A stretch of DNA of 61,659 bases, from contig JBOZIK010000001.1 of assembly GCA_051453625.1 (NCBI GenBank), forward strand, positions 60,983,328 through 61,044,986, in the 5' to 3' direction. The stretch is from Welwitschia mirabilis. Taxonomy: Eukaryota; Gnetophyta; Gnetopsida; Welwitschiales. Below are positions 57,302-61,659 of this stretch, piece by piece. Position 1 is the stretch's first letter. The number at the start of each line of letters is the position of its first letter. The notes beneath the pieces are model-generated. The model worked only from the letters and a program-made list of their open reading frames with translations. It did not search any database and was not told the DNA's origin. Position numbers and translations under genes: made by a program.

Positions 57302-58040
57302 TTGGGATTCCAACGGGTTCTTCAAAATAAACAACATGAAAGGTATAGTGATCCCAAAATACTTATGATAGATATAAAAATTGATGGAAAACTTAGAGTA
57401 GAAGCACTTATTGATCTTGAAGCAATATCAAATGTTATGACTTATGAGACTTGTAAAGAATTGGAAAAAATAAAGCTAGTAGCTTATCAAGGCAAAGTGT
57501 ACTTAGAAGATGGCTCAGTGGTGACACTTAAAGGAGTTCTAAAGGATGTATTCATTAAAATCCAAGGTTTTATCTACTTGATAGATTCATTAGTGATGAA
57601 GACTTAAAAGAGATATCCATGCAGTGATTTTAGGAAGAGCTTAGATGGCTATGCTAGATGCTATTAGTTATTTTAAAAAAGAGGTAATGGAAATAAGTTT
57701 CAGAGATCTTAAAAAATAAATTAAACTTTCTAACGGAATAATTATTAAAGAAATGGTTTAGAACACAGAAGCAAGAACTAATACAATTCTAAAATAAGAA
57801 GTTAATTTGATGTTAAATAAAAAAAATAAAGAGAAATATGAGGAGGAAGATTTAGCAACTCAAGAGATAGAAAAACCTCCACTTAAGAAAGGATTAGAAT
57901 ATATCGAAGTACCTCCTAATAAACCTCTAATTATAAATAGTTGTTTAACTTATTCTCAAAATAGAAAACTTAAGAGGATGTTAATTAAAAGAAAAGGAGC
58001 CTATTCTTGGGATCATACATATATTAAAAAAATAGATTGA
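57302..58040 (+). pseudogene. pol: gypsy-2 protease and pre-RT part
   Basis: Open stretch 57302-57604 with an aspartic protease core: DIKIDGKLRVEALIDLEAI, catalytic Asp at 57413-57415 kept, next Gly of D-L-G-A changed to Glu (GGA to GAA), then SNVMTYETCKEL. A second open stretch 57807-58040 (LATQEIEKPPLKKGLEYIEV...RKGAYSWDH) is the acidic linker between protease and RT of this lineage. Stops separate the two. Confidence 0.75.
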
Positions 58041-58099
58041 AAAATATACCATCAAATTTATTTAGGAACTTCCATTAAATCAAGCTAGCAACTAGACAG

Positions 58100-58770
58100 A
58101 AGATGTAATTCTTACATGTAAAAGATTATTAAACAAGAGATTTTCAAACTCTTGGATGTGAGATTCATCTATTTCATATATGATTCAGAATGAATTAGTC
58201 CTATGATAGTTGTATCAAAGAAGGAAATAAATGGAGAGTATGTATAGACTTTAGAATGTTAAATACTGCAAATTATAAAAATCACTTTTCTCTTTCATTT
58301 ATAGACCAAGTTCTACAAAGAGTATCAGAACATAAATACTATAATTTTCTGGATGGATGCAATGGCTATAACCAAGTTCCTATAGCTTTAGAGGATCAAA
58401 CCAAAATAACTTTCACTTATCATTGGGGTATTTATGACTTTAAAGTATTAGCATTTAGATTATGTACTAATTTAGCTACTTTTCAAAAGTTAGTAAATAG
58501 CATTTTTCAGGATATGATAGGAATATTAGTTAATGTATTTATGGATGATTTCTTAATGTTTAGAAATAACTTTAAAGAGTCACTTGATAGACTAAAAGAA
58601 GTTTTGGAGAGATGCGAAAAAAAACATCTTAGACTTAGTTGGTCAAAAACTTATCTTATGGTGACAGAAGGCATACTATTAGGATGTAAGATTTCTCAAA
58701 AAGGGATTGAAATTGATGAACAGAAAATTAAAGCTATAAGAGACATTCCACCTAAACTAAATTGAAAGAA
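58100..58770 (+). pseudogene. pol: gypsy-2 reverse transcriptase
   Basis: Best-preserved RT of the window: a 169-codon open stretch 58256-58765. Motifs: FIDQVLQRVSEHKYYNFLDG, CNGYNQVPIALEDQTKITFT, F-R-LCTNLATFQKLVNSIF, and VFMDDF with both catalytic Asp (58538-58549) kept. Then CEKKHLRLSWSKTYLMVTEG and ISQKGIEIDEQKI. Family consensus FGLCNAPATFQ reads FRLCTNLATFQ. Upstream at 58100-58250 the first fingers part is damaged (GDCVIS-like text with stops). Confidence 0.85.
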
Positions 58771-59425
58771 TTGAGATATTTCCTAGAACATGTTGGATCT
58801 TATAGAAGATCCATATCCAACTTTAGTAAAGTTGTTAAACCTTTGAATAACCTCTTACAAAAGGATGCAAAATATGACTAAGCTGATGAATATTAAAATG
58901 CTTACCAAACCTTAAAGTATAAACTTTTATCAGCACCTATTTTATAAGGGCCAAATTGACCAAAAACATTTTACATTATGACTAATGCATCTACTCATAT
59001 GCTATGGGAGAAGTTTTAGGATAAAAAGATGAAGACAATAAACCTTATGTCATTTCATATATTAGTAAGGACTTCAACAAAATTACACAGTAACAGAAAA
59101 AGAGTTGCTGGAAGTGGTAATGACATTAGAAAAATTCAGACATTATGTTTTAGATTATGAAGTGAAAGTTCATAATGATCATAGTGTCATTATCTTTCTG
59201 ATTCACTCAAAAGAAGAAAACTTCAGAATTATGAGATGCATATGGTTTTAATGCAAGAGTTTGATTTAAAATTTATATATAGAAAAGGGATAAAGAATGT
59301 GGTAGTAGATTACCTCTCAAGGTTAGAGTTTCTAGATGAAGAACAAATCAACATAAGAGATGAGTTTCCAGATGATATCTTTTTCAGACAACAAAAAATC
59401 CATGGTATGCTAATATAGCCAACTT
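58771..59425 (+). pseudogene. pol: gypsy-2 RNase H and connection
   Basis: KELLEVVMTLEKFRHYVLDY at about 59100-59155 (family: KELLAVV-ALEKFR-YL), then VKVHNDHSVIIFLIH, and in another frame 59236-59418 MQEFDLKFIYRKGIKNVVVD and YLSRLEF, the HLSRL end of the domain. The first Asp region (near 58980) is broken, so catalysis is lost. Confidence 0.75.
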
Positions 59426-59469
59426 TCTTATGAGTAAAATATTACCATCTTTTATAACTTACCATGAAA

Positions 59470-60082
59470 NNNNNNNNNNNNNNNNNNNNNNNNNNNNNNN
59501 NNNNNNNNNNNNNNNNNNNNNNNNNNNNNNNNNNNNNNNNNNNNNNNNNNNNNNNNNNNNNNNNNNNNNNNNNNNNNNNNNNNNNNNNNNNNNNNNNNNN
59601 NNNNNNNNNNNNNNNNNNNNNNNNNNNNNNNNNNNNNNNNNNNNNNNNNNNNNNNNNNNNNNNNNNNNNNNNNNNNNNNNNNNNNNNNNNNNNNNNNNNN
59701 NNNNNNNNNNNNNNNNNNNNNNNNNNNNNNNNNNNNNNNNNNNNNNNNNNNNNNNNNNNNNNNNNNNNNNNNNNNNNNNNNNNNNNNNNNNNNNNNNNNN
59801 NNNNNNNNNNNNNNNNNNNNNNNNNNNNNNNNNNNNNNNNNNNNNNNNNNNNNNNNNNNNNNNNNNNNNNNNNNNNNNNNNNNNNNNNNNNNNNNNNNNN
59901 NNNNNNNNNNNNNNNNNNNNNNNNNNNNNNNNNNNNNNNNNNNNNNNNNNNNNNNNNNNNNNNNNNNNNNNNNNNNNNNNNNNNNNNNNNNNNNNNNNNN
60001 NNNNNNNNNNNNNNNNNNNNNNNNNNNNNNNNNNNNNNNNNNNNNNNNNNNNNNNNNNNNNNNNNNNNNNNNNNNNNNNNNN
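59470..60082. other. Assembly gap, 613 N, with duplicated flanks
   Basis: 59426-59469 and 60083-60126 are the same 44 bases (TCTT(A/G)TGAGTAAAATATTACC...) with one mismatch. The integrase text continues directly after the second copy, so the two contigs probably overlap and no sequence may be missing. Confidence 0.85.
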
Positions 60083-60911
60083 TCTTGTGAGTAAAATATT
60101 ACCATCTTTTATAACTTACCATGAAAGAAAAAGATTACTAATGAAATCTAGAGATTATATTTGACATGATAAGATGTTATTTAGAGAATGTAAGGATCAT
60201 GTTATCAAAATATGTATAAAATAAGACCTATAAAATGAAATCTTAAAGGAAGCTTATAAAGGAGAAGGAGGAGGATATTATGATGCAAAAAGAACTGAAA
60301 TGAATATTTTCTATATGGGATACCATTAGTTCACTATATTTAAGGATTTAAATGTTTATATCTAAGGTTGTGATAAATATCAAAGAGAAAGTGCATTTAG
60401 TCAAAAGTTAGAATTACCACAATAATGGATTCATACAATCAAACCTTTTGATGTATGAAAAATAGATTTTATTGGACCTATAGATCCTTCATCTTTTGGA
60501 AAGAGATATATTTTGGTCTATGTTAATTACTTCACCAAATGGGCTGAGGCTAAGGCTATGACTAAGTATTATTCCTAAACCATGTTTAACTTTTTCTTTA
60601 AAAATATTATCTATTAATTTTGAGTCCCTTACAATATTGTATCTAGTAGAGGAATCCATTTCACTAATTAAGTCTTTGAGAAAATATTAACCAAGTTTGG
60701 GACCCACAAAAAACTCTCTACTACCTATCACCCTCAATACAATGATCAAGCTGAAGTAACTAATAGAGAACAAAATCAAATATTAATAAAAGTTATAAAT
60801 AGTAAGAAAACTAATTGGGTTAATAAATTAAATGAAGCTCTATATACTTATAGAGTAACTTGAAAATAGAAAATATTTAAGATTACAAAATTGGAATTTA
60901 GCTTAGGGAGG
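60083..60911 (+). pseudogene. pol: gypsy-2 integrase, cut off by LINE-B
   Basis: Zinc-binding part YYDAKRTEMNIFYMGYH and GCDKYQRES (second Cys of CxxC is Tyr) at 60275-60400. Catalytic core: KIDFIGPIDPSSFGKRYIL (about 60459-60515), NYFTKWAEAKAM, SSRGIHFTN (60645, where S-D-(G/N)-G-x-H-F is usual, so the second Asp is lost), LSTTYHPQYNDQAEVTNREQ (60720-60775; the Glu of the triad kept). It ends ...ALYTYRVT and F-KIT-LEFSLGR at 60911, exactly where LINE-B 5' UTR starts. Confidence 0.85.
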
Positions 60912-61659
60912 ATGAAGCTCTGCTAGGGTTTTGAAGCTCTGAGAGATTTCGGTAGATCTGGAGTGTAGGAGGGAGCAAGGCTTGGAGGATCATGGATCGG
61001 TGGAGGTGGTTTTGGTCCCTAGTCACAGAGCGCAGGAGCAATTTAGGCCATAAGACAGACCTTCTTTAGGTAAGTTATAAGAATATTTGATTTTATAGTT
61101 TGGATCAAATTTTAGGGTTTTTGTTAAGGGGTTTGACCCTAATATAGAAAAGACTCAGTTATCTAAGAAAGAGAAATCCCTTGTGTTGGACATCGATGAA
61201 TATGCATCTAGTGAAATCAAGAAGAATCTCAGATACAACTTAATCAATAAATTTATCTCATCCAATCCTCAACCAAGTTTGGATCAGATCTATGAATGGG
61301 TCACTATGAAATGGATAGGAGTTAGCAAATTTGACATTATCACAATGCTAGAAGGCTTGGCATTATTCCAACTAGATAATGAATAAGATTGGGATGAAAT
61401 AATTGTAAGAGGACCATGGTTTTTTTGGCATTCAAGGCCTTGCCCTAGCCAAATGGATGTTGAGGCGTAATCAAACCCAAATCTATTTAAGAAACTTCTA
61501 ATTTAAATCTGCATCCACAAGTTCCCTTTTAAGTTTTGGGATGAAGATTTATGAAGGAGAATGACCACTCAGTTTAGAGATCTAATCAAACTTGATCGAA
61601 TCACTATTAAATAGACCAGATTAGTGTTGGCCAAATTCTGTGTTTGGATAAGCCTCAAG
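60912..61659 (+). mobile_element. L1-type LINE (LINE-B), 5' part
   Basis: Starts within gypsy-2 integrase. GC-richer 5' UTR (60912-61090), then ORF1. Same family as LINE-A by ORF1 alignment. It shows few stops, so it is the youngest insertion of this end of the window. It runs off the right edge; no truncation at the 5' side is apparent. Confidence 0.8.
61099..61659 (+). CDS. LINE-B ORF1 (DUF4283-like), partial
   Basis: Frame open from 61099 to the TAA at 61384, no ATG in this frame before residue LDIDEYASS, so the start is unclear (the natural start may be lost or lie in another frame). Text: QLSKKEKSLVLDIDEYASSE, NKFISSNPQPSLDQIYEWV, KWIGVSKFDIITMLEGLALF, then after the stop PWFFWHSRP (61410-61440), the hallmark of DUF4283, and FRDLIKLDRITIK, LVLAKFCVW at the edge. 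The three stops (61384, about 61468, about 61500) are few compared with LINE-A. RNA-binding protein of the element; the zinc knuckle would lie beyond the window. Confidence 0.7.

Larger units (their letters stand above)
51700..60911 (+). mobile_element. Athila/Tat-type Ty3-gypsy element (gypsy-2), 3' end cut by LINE-B
   Basis: + strand. A 5' LTR (about 51.7-53.03 kb), a decayed primer site near 53037, a leader, gag with CCHC, protease, RT with intact FMDD, RNase H, integrase up to 60911, where LINE-B is inserted. Any 3' LTR is beyond the window. Less decayed than Athila-1: RT has a 169-codon open stretch. Four N-runs break it (53697, 54033, 55907, 59470). The left LTR edge is uncertain. It lies in the presumed NPC intron. 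Confidence 0.8.

Noticed and set aside
59430-60164. 244-codon ORF with the same peptide at both ends
   Set aside because: It crosses a gap whose two flanks are duplicates; not a protein.
1-61659. CRISPR array, phage or bacterial operon
   Set aside because: The tandem repeats lack regular unique spacers, there are no ribosome binding sites or compact genes, and all families seen are plant elements.

Overview
The window is nuclear DNA from a flowering plant: very AT-rich, intergenic heterochromatin built from old, layered transposable elements. The evidence is the mix of families. It holds Athila/Tat-type Ty3-gypsy elements with the plant-type primer site and an env-like ORF, a Sirevirus-type Ty1-copia element with the typical tail and polypurine tract, plant L1 LINEs with DUF4283-like and zf-RVT-like domains, a CACTA terminus, a tRNA-derived SINE pair, and an exon of a plant non-specific phospholipase C (NPC). 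The species cannot be named from this. There is no operon, CRISPR array, rRNA or free-standing tRNA gene. Almost every recognisable coding stretch is broken, and most stops sit where Gln or Trp is expected, as after long cytosine methylation and deamination.

Layout. 1-3831: an LTR-like block with U3-type tandem repeats and a TATA box, then unassigned sequence. 3832-28253: one Athila-type element (Athila-1, + strand) flanked by a perfect 5-bp duplication ACCAT. Its gag is split by an L1 LINE (LINE-A, about 6540-12618), and its 3' LTR is split by a minus-strand copia element with short LTRs (21405-27282). LINE-A carries a well-preserved J-domain (HPD motif) between its ORF2 and its 3' UTR. 28259-37094: unassigned AT-rich DNA with two SINEs, two further Athila-type LTR fragments and a copia RT/RNase H fragment. 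From 37095: a CACTA terminus with subterminal repeats; its far end may be at 40681.

40785-51244: an NPC exon pseudogene cut in two by a complete Sirevirus-type element (40982-50758) with a perfect AAGAC duplication; the host reading frame is continuous across the insertion point. About 51.7-60.91 kb: a second Athila/Tat-type element (gypsy-2) lying in what looks like the following NPC intron. 60912-end: the 5' part of a younger LINE (LINE-B, same family as LINE-A) inserted in gypsy-2 integrase.

Relative history inferred from nesting: NPC gene, then its decay together with insertion of CACTA, Sirevirus and gypsy-2, then LINE-B. Separately, Athila-1 came first, then LINE-A and the minus-strand copia inside it. 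Nothing in the window looks like a currently functional host gene. Seven runs of N are present, and two of them (9785-9884 and 59470-60082) have the same sequence on both flanks, which suggests overlapping contig ends. Protein-family names come from reading translated motifs by eye; no database search was possible.
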